NCBI RefSeq assembly: GCF_026210795.1 | Contig: NC_089429.1 | Location: forward strand, 496,001 to 560,000 | Direction of reading: 5' to 3' | DNA length: 64,000 nucleotides | Origin: Rhizophagus irregularis | Lineage: Eukaryota > Glomeromycota > Glomeromycetes > Glomerales > Glomeraceae | Part shown: positions 23,244-34,276 of the stretch, piece by piece | Layout of the letters: every line of letters begins with the position of its first letter | Numbering within the stretch: position 1 is the first letter of the stretch | Position numbers and translations under genes: made by a program | The notes under the pieces: model-generated | The model's input: only the letters and a program-made list of their open reading frames with translations | Told to the model about the DNA's origin: nothing | The model's database searches: none

Positions 23244-25640
23244 TAGGGATGGGGGTTAATTAACCACGGTTAATTAACCATGGTTAATTAACCGTTAATT
23301 TTGTTAGTTATGATTGATTTAAAATGGTTAATTAACCGTTATTTATAATTAGCCAATCAAAATGCAGAATTTAAATCATGTGATTAAATGATAATCCATT
23401 ATTTTGTTACACAATTAAATATTAATTAATATAAATATTGATTAAATCTATGATCTACATATTGCATGATCTTTTTTTTAAGATAAATTTTTTTTAAAAA
23501 AACACTTTTTTTTGCAAATTTATTGTTCATTATCATGGTAAAAAAAAAGGGAACTGTTTGGAAACATTGGACAATAATTACTGAAGCAGAAAGTAATGAA
23601 GAAAGTAGTAGGTCTAAGAAAAAAACACATCCTTCTGTACGTTGTAATTATTGTTCTAAAGTTTTTGAACAAGGTACAGCTAAAAGAATGCAAGTTCATC
23701 TTAATGATAGTTGTCCTAGAGCTCCAGAAAGTGCAAAAACAAAGAAACAACAAATTCCTGAACTATTAGAAACTTCTGATGCTACTACTTCTACTTTTAT
23801 TCCTACAGTAAAAACATCAAAAAAGCATTTAAAAAATACAACAATTGAGAATTTTGTTGATCGTATGAGTGAAGAAGAACAAGATACTCTTGAAATTTTA
23901 CTAGCTCAAGCATTATTTGCTGCTGGAGTTCCTTTTTCTTTTCTTGAAAATAATTATGTTATTCAGTTTTTTCAACAATTACGTCCAGCATTCAAATTAC
24001 CTAATCGAAGAAAACTTGCTGATGAATTACTTGATGATGTTTTTGATGAAGTTAAAGCTGAATGTAATGAACAAATTTTACAAGCTAAATCTCTTACAAT
24101 GGTTTCAGATGGTTGGTCTAATATTAATCGAGAATCAGTTCAAAATTTTGTTATTTGTACTCCAAAACCATTATTCTTTGATGCTATTTATTCTGGTGAA
24201 GAATCTCATACAGCTAAATGGGTTGCAGATGAAATTATTAAACAAATGGAAATTGTTGGTATTAATAAATTTTCAGCAGTTATTACAGATACAGCTAGTG
24301 TAATGAAAGCAGCTTGGCGAATTATTGAAGATAGTTATCCAAGTATTGTTTGTTTAGGATGTAATTCTCATGTAATGAATCTTTTAATTAGTGATATTTT
24401 AAAGATTGATCAAATTAAATCTGTTGTTGAAAATGCAAAAAAGTTGGTCAATTATTTTAAGGCACATGTACAGGCAACAGCTAAATTGAAACGTATTCAA
24501 AAAGAAAATTATTCTAAAGAAATTGCATTGGTTTTACCAGCACTTACAAGATGGGGAACACATCTTGCTTGTTTTCAATCACTTCAAAATTCAAGAACAG
24601 CACTTGAACAGGCTTTAATGGATATAAGAATTCGTCAAAATATGGATTTAACTTTAAGAGCTCATATTTTATCAGATGAGTTTTGGGAAGATTTAGATAT
24701 AATAACAAAAATTATGGAACCAATGGTTTCAGCATTAAAGTTATTTGAATCAGATATTTCAATTCTTTCAAATGTTTATTCATATTTCAAAGAAGTAATG
24801 AATCAAATTAATCAAATAGATTGTAATTTTTCTGATAAACTTCAAGAACTTATTGCAAAGCGATGGGAATATACTTATCATCCTATTATGATAACAGCTT
24901 ATATGTTAGATCCACAATTTTTGGAAAAAAGTAAAAATGATGAAGTTGAATCTATTGGTTATGTAGAATTTACAACATTTGTAAATAAAAGATTTAATCA
25001 GGAAGAAGCAGTAGAATTATTTGCTGAATTGGTAAATTTTCGTAATAAAAATTCACCTTATGATAATGAAATTATTTGGAAATCTGCTAATATTCTTAAT
25101 TCATCTTTATGGTGGCAATCATGGCCAACTAGTAAACTTCAACAACTGGCTATTAAAATTCTCTCAATTCCTACATCTTCTGCAGCTGCAGAAAGAAATT
25201 TTTCTACTTTTGGTTTTATTCATAATAAAATTCGAAATAGATTGAAAAATGAACGTGTTAAAAAATTAGTTTATATTTATGGAAATCTTCGAATGTGTAA
25301 TAGACTTGTAAAAATACAAAAAAAGAAACAGATTAGTAATTTTAATGAAAATGAAGAAGATAGTAATAATAGTTCTGATAATGAAAATAAAGAAGATGAT
25401 AATAATAATAGTTCTGATAATGATAGTATATTTGGATTTGAAGCAAATGTTATTAATTTAGATGATGAAGAATAAATAAAATATATTAAAATTTTATAAT
25501 ATTTAATAAATTATAAATTTATTTTAACTTCCTTAAAATTATATATACAGGTTATTTATGGGTTAATTAACCGTTAACTAACCGTTAATTAACCGGTTAA
25601 TTAACCAAATTCATAACTAACGGTTATTTTACCAACCCTA
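23244..25640 (+). mobile_element. Autonomous hAT transposon with palindromic end arrays
   Basis: The ends read TAGGGATGGGGG (left) and, in complement, TAGGGTTGG (right). They enclose an intact transposase gene. Both subterminal regions are packed with the 12-bp palindrome GGTTAATTAACC. There are at least four copies in 23252-23341 and four in 25558-25606, counting one-base variants. These are good candidates for transposase-binding sites. Flanking 8-bp sequences (GAGACAGT and AGCAGAGT) do not match cleanly, although AGCAGAG occurs on both sides, so the target duplication is unresolved. The copy is coding-competent and may be recent. Confidence 0.8.
23535..25475 (+). CDS. hAT-superfamily transposase
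   Basis: This is a single 646-residue exon. I start at the ATG at 23535, because the in-frame codon twelve bases upstream is TTG. It cuts and joins transposon ends. A BED-type zinc finger lies at residues 37-60 (C37, C40, H55, C60). The RNase H-like core follows, with candidate catalytic acids D192 in MVSDGWSN, D252 in ITDTASVM and E553 in AAAERNFST. The C-terminal hAT dimerisation region spans about 530-590 (WWQSWP, LSIPTSSAAAERNFSTF, KIRNRL). The tail is acidic and Asn/Ser-rich (NNSSDNENKEDDNNN). Length and domain order are normal for the family, and no frameshift or stop interrupts it. It acts in the nucleus, presumably on the GGTTAATTAACC arrays at both ends of its own element. Confidence 0.93.
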   Translation: MVKKKGTVWKHWTIITEAESNEESSRSKKKTHPSVRCNYCSKVFEQGTAKRMQVHLNDSCPRAPESAKTKKQQIPELLETSDATTSTFIPTVKTSKKHLKNTTIENFVDRMSEEEQDTLEILLAQALFAAGVPFSFLENNYVIQFFQQLRPAFKLPNRRKLADELLDDVFDEVKAECNEQILQAKSLTMVSDGWSNINRESVQNFVICTPKPLFFDAIYSGEESHTAKWVADEIIKQMEIVGINKFSAVITDTASVMKAAWRIIEDSYPSIVCLGCNSHVMNLLISDILKIDQIKSVVENAKKLVNYFKAHVQATAKLKRIQKENYSKEIALVLPALTRWGTHLACFQSLQNSRTALEQALMDIRIRQNMDLTLRAHILSDEFWEDLDIITKIMEPMVSALKLFESDISILSNVYSYFKEVMNQINQIDCNFSDKLQELIAKRWEYTYHPIMITAYMLDPQFLEKSKNDEVESIGYVEFTTFVNKRFNQEEAVELFAELVNFRNKNSPYDNEIIWKSANILNSSLWWQSWPTSKLQQLAIKILSIPTSSAAAERNFSTFGFIHNKIRNRLKNERVKKLVYIYGNLRMCNRLVKIQKKKQISNFNENEEDSNNSSDNENKEDDNNNSSDNDSIFGFEANVINLDDEE

Positions 25641-25649
25641 AGCAGAGTA

Positions 25650-25793
25650 TTGCTAAATATCACCGCTGGTGACTGTCAACTTACCAGAATTAGGGTAGAA
25701 ATTTGGGCAGAATTAAAAATGTCATGAAACCCTGCCCGTTAATATTTGCTAATGCTGGTGCAGTGAGAATCACCTGCGATGAGATTTAGCAAT
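25650..25793. repeat. Imperfect inverted-repeat element beside the hAT copy
   Basis: ATTGCTAAATATCACCGCTGG near 25650 is answered by the complement of CACCTGCGATGAGATTTAGC ending near 25793. About three quarters of the bases in 30-bp arms match. It is non-coding and probably an old miniature element. Confidence 0.55.
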
Positions 25794-26510
25794 GCCAATT
25801 AAAAAAATACATCATGGAAATAAATCAAAAAATTGCAATGCAGCACTAACTTTTAACATATAATTTAACTAATGGTGTTTTTTAGAGAGGTTTTTCAGTG
25901 GCTTTTTTGTGATTATAAATTTATAATGTTCAGATACTCTAACGGTTCCTGTAGTAATATGATATACTAAACACTGAAAAAGTTTAATGGTATGGGATTC
26001 ATCGAGTTACATGTAGTGCCGATAGTAATTTAGTATTTCAAGATTCATTAATCCCCAAATTCGATATATTATAGATCAAGTCAATTCGAAAATCGATCAC
26101 GTTAGAAAGAAATCGGAAAATTCGTAAAAAAACGAGCAAAACCATTGTTTACAATCGAAGTCATGTGATTGAAAATTCTGTCGTAAATGCGCCACGTTAC
26201 TCATCCAGGACAGCCGATTACGAGCCAAAGGCTGAGTCGAGGCTGATGACGCTTTTATTAAGATATCCGATGACAGTTCTGAGGATGAAGAAAGCCAGAA
26301 TAAAACGTCAGCAAGTTCTTCCAATTCTGTTCTGATGATAACAACTCCGATATAAACTCGAATCACCTGATCCATGATGAACTCCTACGCAAAAAAATGG
26401 CGAGGTTAGGGGAGATGGCTGATCTTGACCTTGGCCTCGACGACCCTTGCGACAAAGGAACACGAGGCGATTCTTGACGAAGAATATATAGACTAGAAAT
26501 GCCTGAACTA
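25794..26510. other. Intergenic DNA, no gene seen
   Basis: Mixed composition. Several short overlapping frames on the minus strand (26097-26777) run into the palindromic end of the next element and are not genes. Confidence 0.4.
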
Positions 26511-27434
26511 TAAGGATGGTCATCGGTCCTACCGGTCCTACTCGGTCCTGGACCGGTCGGTCCCAGGACTTGTAGGACCGGACCGCGGTCTTGCATTTTT
26601 TTGTGGCGCAGTAGGACCGGTCCTGAGGACCGACCAGTCCTCATACCGGTCTTCATATAATAAATGATTTTTATATTGAATAAACCTATTAATCTGACAA
26701 AGGTCTTCATAAAATAATATAAAGACCGGCCATTTCCAAACCAATAAATAATTCCCACTTGTAGAGTTGCTTGTCAAAACGCTGAAACTCCGAAACTCCG
26801 AAAAAAGCGTTTAAGCGGAATATCTCGTCATCCAGTGATCATAAAAGGATGAAACCACCACCATTCGAATCGTCTCAGCGAGACGCGTCGAATGGTGACT
26901 AAATCATGTTTCTAGGATCGATAGATAGTCGGTAATTATTGAATTTATTATCAAATAGTTTTGCCGATGTAATTTTTTTTATCGATTCTAAAATCATGAT
27001 TTTGATACCATTCGACGCGCCGCAGCGAGAAGATTCGAATGGTGGTAAAATCATCCTTTTATAATCACTGGATAGCGAGATATTACGTTTTGAAGTATTT
27101 TTTCTCAAAGCTTTAAATTTTGCATGACGTTGTGATGATATCCAGGTGATTTGTAAAAAAAAATTTATATTAAAAATCATCATCCCAATTAGTGTTCATT
27201 TATAAAACAAGGCTATTCCTAATAAAGTTAGGGAAGAAAATCTTTTTTTATTTGCAAAAAAAGAAAAAAGACCGATCGGTCTTAAAAAGACTGCGGTCCT
27301 TAAAAAGACCGACGGTCTTATTATATGTGATACAGGACCGAAAGACCGCGGTCCTACACTAAGACGGACCGGTCCGTCTTTTTATGGTGTAGGACCGTAG
27401 GACCGCGGTCTTCTAGGACCGATGACCATCTTTA
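26511..27434. mobile_element. Non-autonomous hAT element, GATGGTCATCGGTCC ends
   Basis: 924 bp with terminal inverted repeats TAAGGATGGTCATCGGTCC (left) and TAAAGATGGTCATCGGTCC (right, in complement). It is flanked by the perfect 8-bp direct repeat CTGAACTA (26503-26510 and 27435-27442), diagnostic of hAT. Both ends contain many GGACCGGTCC-like palindromes over about 150 bp. The centre carries an independent inverted repeat (26819-27083). No transposase is encoded. The element at 58074-58395 has related termini. Confidence 0.88.
26819..27083. repeat. Fold-back repeat nested inside the hAT element
   Basis: The left arm, AATATCTCGTCATCCAGTGA with ACCACCATTCGAATCGTCTC, returns in complement as GAATGGTGGTAAAATCATCC and TCACTGGATAGCGAGATATT. 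The arms are about 85 bp with a loop near 26910-27000. The outermost part (ATCTCG.CATCCAGTG) matches the fold-back repeats at 1871-2180 and 4106-4408. Confidence 0.75.
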
Positions 27435-28506
27435 CTGAACTACGATATTCTACGCGAAGAAATGGCTCGATCAGAAGGAATCTCGGTACAAGCATAATCC
27501 GGTCATGTGAAATGCGCAGCGGAAAATTCTTACCAAAAATAGGGGCTGTGCAACGTAAGATTTACTTTTGACGCGTTCGAGGCATGAAAAAATATATCAT
27601 TTCACAGGATTCGTCTTCAGCACTACGGCACCGGGAGTATAATTTCAAATAATACAAGAGGACTGACTGTCACCTTTCAGCTAATTTACTCGTGCTTAAA
27701 AATTTCTTGATAAAGATCTGTCTAACTGTCTTTTTCTGACTTCCTTCCTCCTCAAATTTCGGCACGATCGTAAATTCACAGTCATTATGAGTAATTTACT
27801 CGCCGCGTGCTAAAGGGTTTTTTAAAGAATCTTACCAGGTCACTACCTGAGTCAAGAGGATCAGTACACTTACTGCCCCTTTATGTGCGACTTTCCTTTT
27901 GTTCTTATAATTAAATCTTGTTTGAACTAGTTTATTCATGAAAAATATCTAACTAAACTCGCAAGGGTAATCGTTTGAACATCCAAAATTTTTTTACAAT
28001 GTGGTTCTACCCGATTGGAGGTAGGTGTATGTTCACTTTACTAATTCTCAGCACTGTTAGCAGAATAACACTTTTAATTATAATTTTAAACATTACAATA
28101 GATCGCGCGACAACGAAATATTGCAATTTCAAAGGTAGTTTTATACCTATAATTAATCATCATGTTAATGGAACTTGTTTATAATCAGTCAAGGGCTAAG
28201 ATTATTGCGGACACAAGGTATTATCCTTGTGAGAAGCATCATATGATTTTCATGGATCTGACATGATTGCAGAATATTCACTTAATCGATCAAATCCAAA
28301 CGAGACTTAAATGAACGATATTGAAAGCGATCTATAATCAGAAAAAAAATGACGAATTACGGATGATTATAAATCAACTCTGCTAAACAGGGACAGGATA
28401 TAATTTTAATATATAATTTTCACAAAATGTTCTTTAATTCTTTAGCTAATCTTTTGGACATATGCACAGATTAGAAAATCTAGTTCCTCAACCATATAAT
28501 GAAGAA

Positions 28507-28840
28507 TCGTTTTTAAAGAGTTTTTTTATGTAGGTGATCTGGAATCTTTAGCAAATGTTTAGATGAAAATCAAATCGATATGGGCAATGCGTCTAATGAC
28601 CTCATATATGCGCGAACGCTGTTGGATCAGTTTTTCTTTATGTACAAAAAATGAATACGAATTTATACTTATATTGGACACTAATTAGAAAGGCATTTCT
28701 TGGAAAGCTGATATGAAATTAAGTTGCGGAGATTTAGCATCCAATTCTTATGAAAAATTAAATATTGGTGGTCGAAGTACCCCTAGATTAGATGAAAAAG
28801 ATCTTCTAAAAGCATTAGGAACAGAATTACTTGTACAATA
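28507..28840 (+). pseudogene. Decayed coding relic, family not recognised
   Basis: One frame reads continuously for about 110 codons apart from two in-frame TAG codons. It ends in a clean stop at 28838-28840. Protein-like segments include VGDLESLANV, MTSYMRERCWISF, GISWKADMKLSCGDLASNS and STPRLDEKDLLKALGTELL. The codon mix and amino-acid balance differ from the low-complexity frames of the surroundings. I do not recognise the family. It may be a remnant of a transposon gene or of a host gene. Confidence 0.4.
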
Positions 28841-28879
28841 AGAGGAGTACACACCATATGTACGAATTTCAAAATAGTG

Positions 28880-29077
28880 CATTTAGAGAGGTTGTGCATT
28901 TATAAAGGTAAAATAATTAGAGATCATATAAGCTTGAGATCGAATCAGAGGGTGCATTTAGAGAGGGTATACATAATGGGTGCAATTATGGAGGGTGCAA
29001 TTATGGAGGGTACAATTATGGAGGGTGCAATTATGGAGAGTGCAATTATGGAGAGTGCAATTGTAGAGGTCTAACTG
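28880..29077. repeat. Degraded copy of the GTGCATTTATAGAG element
   Basis: GTGCATTTAGAGAGG and GTGCATTTATAAAGG are followed by a small tandem run of GGGTGCAATTATGGA units (28978-29060) and the terminus GTCTAACTGTA. This corresponds to the right end of the element at 21971-22565, with a local expansion. The 65-codon frame across it is a product of the repeat. Confidence 0.65.
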
Positions 29078-30192
29078 TATTAAGTCTTACACGTGGTAAA
29101 AGAAAAGGATACTTGAGCATTGTTTAAAAATAATTTTAACACCGCTTTATATTGCATTACCGACATCAACAAAAGATTACATTACATAGATTGAAACATA
29201 TAGTCTTCAGTCGAACGGATTTCGACTTACGGTACCTTGTTTGAGAGATATATAAATATAAAGTCTTTTGAATTTAGAACACTATCATTACTATGGGTCT
29301 ACAGGATGTAGAAATTCACTATAGAAGGTTTCCCGAAATTGATAAAAGCTATTAAGGTAATTCTTTCGTGAAAAGCACGCACTGAAAAAAATACTTGGCG
29401 ATTTTACGAAATAATAAAAATAGGTAACAGCCATCTTGAAAACGGAACACAATTTTCTCCCAAAAAGATGTCTGTATAAACTAAATATTATATGAAAGTA
29501 ACAGGTAATTTAGTTGATCTTGTAACTCGCAATACTAGTCGTAATTTAAAAAATAAAGTTTTATTTTTCTTGACTTTTTGCTTGCGTTGGGATGATAAAA
29601 TTTTTATTGGCAAAAGCGTTTTTACGCGGACACGTGATTTTCACTTTGATTGCAAGGCAATAAGTGGTATACGTAGAATTTGAATCTGTCCATCCGGATA
29701 TCTGAAAAACTTGTATCCGCGGGACATCATAAATTGTTTAGATTACCAATATAAATGAAAAGATGATCTGTGTTTCGCTCAAAGAAGTTGCCAAAAGTGC
29801 TATCCGAAAGAAAACGGAGAGAGCTAGAAATGTTTATGATTTTTTTTCCACCCTTCGTTAGAACGAACTGATTAATGGAAAAACTAGTCGCCATAGCAGT
29901 GAACGAACAAAGGGAAATAAAATTCAATAGATGGCATACATCTAACGAATAAAAAGTTTGGCGCAGTGATCACGTGGTACCTGAATTCCACGTTCTCAGC
30001 AATGAATGATTTATTACGCATAAGAAAAATTAATAAAGTTTTGCCTAATATGCCTAATATACAGTAAGTCTTGGTATATAATACGGCAATATTCACCAAT
30101 TTAATTATAGCTACGTATTATATAGCCTTGCTGAAATAATCAACTCAAAGCAAGGACCCACTCAGTTTTAAGTAATTGAATATATTTTCTTT

Positions 30193-30369
30193 CTTTTGTT
30201 TTACCGCTCCACATGCACCATATACCCCAGCAGGAATTAAAACAATCCTTTCATCTCCGCGAGTGGTATAATATCTACCCGCTTCCTAGACATATTTTGC
30301 TAATGATACTCTTCCATAAGCCCGTTGTATGACCGTTGCAATTTCCGAACTAGTACCAATGGCGCCACA
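30193..30369 (-). pseudogene. Decayed coding relic, family not recognised
   Basis: On the minus strand 59 codons read as ordinary protein with a single TAG: IGTSSEIATVIQRAYGRVS, LAKYV, then the stop, then EAGRYYTTRGDERIVLIPA and GVYGACGAVK. Charged and small residues alternate as in a folded domain. The base composition is richer in G and C than the flanks. I cannot name the family. Upstream the frame is closed by a stop next to 30369. Confidence 0.4.
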
Positions 30370-31075
30370 TTATCTCCGGAAGCACCTTTGATTCAAACAC
30401 TGTAATTTGAGATCTTCCTTTTCACGCATTTTTCCATACATAATCAAAATATGCATTAACCAATGCACCTCTTTAGGTGGATAAATTCATTCTTGGAGAA
30501 GTGGTTCGGGTTATATTCAAGAAGTTTCTTAAATGGAACACGAATCCAGTATCTCATCACTATGTAGATTGATTAATTCTTGTACTACTCATGTCTGTTA
30601 CAAATCCAGTTGGTCCTAACCATCTTTACAAATGTTTAAGCGATTTATAGCATTTGATTTAACGATTACAGTAATATAGCGATTTATCAAGTTTATGCTC
30701 TAAAAAATAGATTCACTCAAGCACAGTATTTCATGATGAATGTGCCTGGAACACACGCATGACATAACAAGCTTATCTGATAACGGTGGCATTTTATACA
30801 GGATATACTGGTTTAAAAGACTAGCCTGATCGGCATATACGAAAAAAAATAATAACCATTTGTGGTGTTGTGAGGTTAACTATTTTCGTCTTTAGGTACA
30901 AGGATCTTAACAATTTTCTTTTTTTCAGAAATAAGGGGTATATATATTGATATCATTTTCATGCACAACGCCTTTCGGCCAAATGTTCCCAGATCTATAT
31001 TTTGATACGGGTTCACTATTCCAATTTTACAAGCATCAATGGGTAAATACAAAATCCTTACCGTGTAAGCGTATA

Positions 31076-31490
31076 CAGTCTGAACTCTATGTAACCACAC
31101 CTTAAATAGTCACACCTCTTTATAAGCACCCATTTTTGTAGAACAGATTTTAGTACTATTAGATTACCTCCATATCAGTTATACTGTAGTCACTATTACA
31201 TAAAATTCTTAACATACATATTATTAAAAAAAACCTCGAAATTACTTATAAATTATAATTCTGGCCGCGTATTAATTTTTAGCTGAAATTATAATATATT
31301 TGTAAGTCGTAATTTCCTTATTAGGAAAATTTTATAATTCCGACCAGCACTATATTTGGCCAAAATGTCAATATTTTTATAATTTCGGCCAGAATTTAAT
31401 TTTGATTAAATTAAAATTTTCTATATAATCACTCCTCCAATTTTAAAGGAACCGAATAAGTGCTATATGTGTTATATGGAGATCAGACAG
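31076..31490. repeat. Possible degraded TA-flanked inverted-repeat element
   Basis: The left end, CAGTCTGAACTCTATGTAAC, partly matches the complement of the right end, CTGTCTGATCTCCATATAAC, and both are flanked by TA. The interior has several GGCCA and AATTCCGACC-type motifs like those inside 22300-22460. It is diverged, so the boundaries are uncertain. Confidence 0.45.
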
Positions 31491-32606
31491 TATATAATAA
31501 TCACAGATTTATTTTAATAAGCAAATATTTCACTATAAAAAAATAATAATAAAAAATAATGCAAACCAATTATATCTTATTTTTATATGGTAGCTTGGGA
31601 TAGTTAACTAAAAAGTAAAATTTGAATAGAAATTACAAAAAAGTGAAATCTGAAAAAGTGAAATCTGAATAGAAATTATAGAAAAATAATATTCAAAAAA
31701 TGATGGTAATAATAAAGAAGTTAATAAATATGGTTCAATTCCTTTTTTTTTTTGTCTTTATATCATTTTATTTTCTATGAATATAGTACTTCTAGTGTTT
31801 TAATTTTTTACTTTAAAGAAGTCTAATTAAAAAAGTTAGTTTATTATATTTCTTTTATATAGAGATCCAAATAATATATAAATAGATTAGTTGTAAAAGT
31901 TGTTTATTAGTTATATAAATTTTCATAAGTTAATTATTTCAGAATATGTTTTAAATTTTCTTATTCTACATACTTCCTGTTTTTAAATAATCTACTGATT
32001 GGATTTTAATAAATTTTATATCATTGGATTCATCTTAACAAGAGAATTTAATAATAGCAAAATTGGATTTTTAATATTGATAATAGCTGAGTTATTATAG
32101 GTTAAAAATTGACTATATATATTTATTGTGTTATATTCAGAATTCTGATTAAATACTTATTTAATATTAGCATTTAGTTATTTGACTAGAAGTTAGCTGT
32201 TGATTATTTAACTATTTTAGCCAGCCAAAATAGCTAAACTTTTTAATAAATTTTAGCTGGCTAAAATAGCTAAATCTTTAAGATATAAAAAGAAAAATAT
32301 AAAAAAAAAATTAAAAAGAAAAAAAATTCTTTAAGATTTATTTAGATTTTTTTTAAGATTATTTAAGTTTTTTTAAAATTTATTAGATTTTTTTAAAAGT
32401 TTATTAAATTTATTTAAAGTTTATTTGTGTTTCTTTAAAATTTATTTATATTTTTTAGGATTTATTTGTATTTCTTTAGAATTTATTTAAATTTCTTTAG
32501 AATTTATTTGGATTTCTTAGAAGTTATTAGGTTTATTTAATATTTGTTAAATTTTTTTTAAAATTTGTTTAAATTTAAATTATTTGTTTATTTTTATAGG
32601 GGTCTG

Positions 32607-32725
32607 GTACAAAATCCCGAATGTCAAAATCCCAAAAATCCTGAACCAGGCAGCATTATGCTTAATGCTGGCCAATTTTTCAGGATTTTGTACCATTTGG
32701 GATTTTGACATTTGGGATTTTGTAC
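32607..32725. repeat. Inverted repeat with GTACAAAATCCC arms
   Basis: GTACAAAATCCCGAATGTCA (32607-32626) pairs with TGACATTTGGGATTTTGTAC (32706-32725), with arms of about 30 bp overall and one or two mismatches. The loop contains CAGCATTATGCTTAATGCTGG, itself a small palindrome. A related fragment lies in intron 4 of the P450 gene at 15011-17547. Confidence 0.75.
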
Positions 32726-34150
32726 GGATTTCTTTTATAGTATTAAATTTATTTAAATTGTTAGATTCATTGCTTAAATATATTAGTTATTTTTATTTAG
32801 ATTTATTAGATTATTATATTTTAAATTAAAATCAAAAAGTTTATATTAAAATTATATAATTTATTATAATTAGATGATTTATATTTATACTTTCTAAGCA
32901 TATTACTATATTTGCTAAATAAGTAGAGAAATATTTTATTTTATATAAAATTATTTTTAATAAAGTTACTATTTTAAAAATTTAAATAAAAAAAATATAA
33001 TTTATATTTGTATAGCAGATATTATTATAAATAAAAACAATGGACTTATGGGATATATCTGCAAATAGGTAGAGTGTAATTTATTTATAATAGGTTTAGT
33101 TTATGTAAATTTTCCAAATATTATTCTCTTTGAGTATAATATTAAAAAAAGAAATAAATAAATAAAAATAATTTTAAAAAAATTGTAGATAAATTTTCTG
33201 CATATTATATTGATATTTTTTAAAATAATTTTAAAATTTAACTATATATTTATATTTATATAATAAAAGAATGACCAAAAATAATGTAATTTAAATTTCA
33301 GAATTTTTACTCTATATTATCATCTATTTTAGGAATGCAAAATTAAAACATAATTCCAGCCAAAATTATATTAACTACAAATTTACAAAAATGGAAAATG
33401 TGTAATATCATCATAATCTGCTCTTTTTAGAATGTTATTTTTGGCTATTTTTAAATAAAGTAAAAGGCAATTTAAATACCAATTATTAATTTTATATAGA
33501 AACTAATATTTGCAATTTATTTTTATAAAATTATAAAATTTAAAAAATATAAAATAATAAATAAGTAAATAGTAATTGTAATAGAATAAAATTTAATTTA
33601 TTTAATAGTTTATTATAATGTATCAAGTAGTAGTAATTATATATTTTTAATATCATTATAAATAGTAAAAAAGTATTTTATTATCTTTTATAATAATTTA
33701 AATTAATTATAATTTATTATTTATAGATATTAAGGTTATAAATTAAATCATAGTTATAATTTAATGCAAAATAATGAAGTGAATCCAATAAATTTATTTT
33801 ATCCTTTTATGATTACTAGAAGGTAAGTTATAAATTTAAATTTCAAAATTTAATTATTTAAACTATTTTATATAAAAATTGTATTAATTAATAGGCTATT
33901 TTTTTTTTTATTTTTACTCCAAAAATACTATAAATTTTAATATAAAAATGTTATTTTTTTTAAAAAAACTTGTTATAAGTATTTTATTAGATTAAAGTTT
34001 TAAATAATGTAATTTTTTTTAGAAAAATTAAAATACAAACTGGATTTAAAATTTATACACCGATTTTAAAATCTTAAAATTTACGACTTTGTCCACTTTA
34101 AAAATTACTTAATATGAAAAAAAAAATTGATTTAGAATGCTGATATTGGG

Positions 34151-34276
34151 TTTAAAGCCGTTTGATCACGTGATTTTTCATACCAACTATGAGGCGTGAC
34201 AATAAAATTTATAAATAGTAAAAATGGAAAACTAGGGTGATGAATTTTAAAATCACGTGATCAAACCGGCTTTTAA
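34151..34276. repeat. Inverted-repeat element with ATCACGTGAT arms
   Basis: AAAGCCGTTTGATCACGTGA on the left pairs with TCACGTGATCAAACCGGCTT on the right. The loop is about 70 bp. The unit is non-coding and probably a miniature element. The CACGTG cores resemble those at 5122-5174, but the arms are otherwise different. Confidence 0.7.

Larger units (their letters stand above)
27443..31075. other. Intergenic DNA with decayed coding fragments
   Basis: Mixed composition, less A+T-rich than the flanks. It holds two decayed reading frames (28507-28840 and 30193-30369) and a relic of the TA-flanked element (28880-29077). Other frames up to 70 codons have no recognisable domain. Confidence 0.45.

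Noticed and set aside
23523-23534. Upstream in-frame TTG as start of the hAT transposase
   Set aside because: A non-ATG start would be unusual in this nuclear gene, and an ATG lies twelve bases downstream in the same frame.
26097-26777. Four overlapping minus-strand frames of 70-130 codons
   Set aside because: They run through the palindromic end of the hAT element at 26511 and overlap one another. The apparent coding text comes from the GGACCG repeats.
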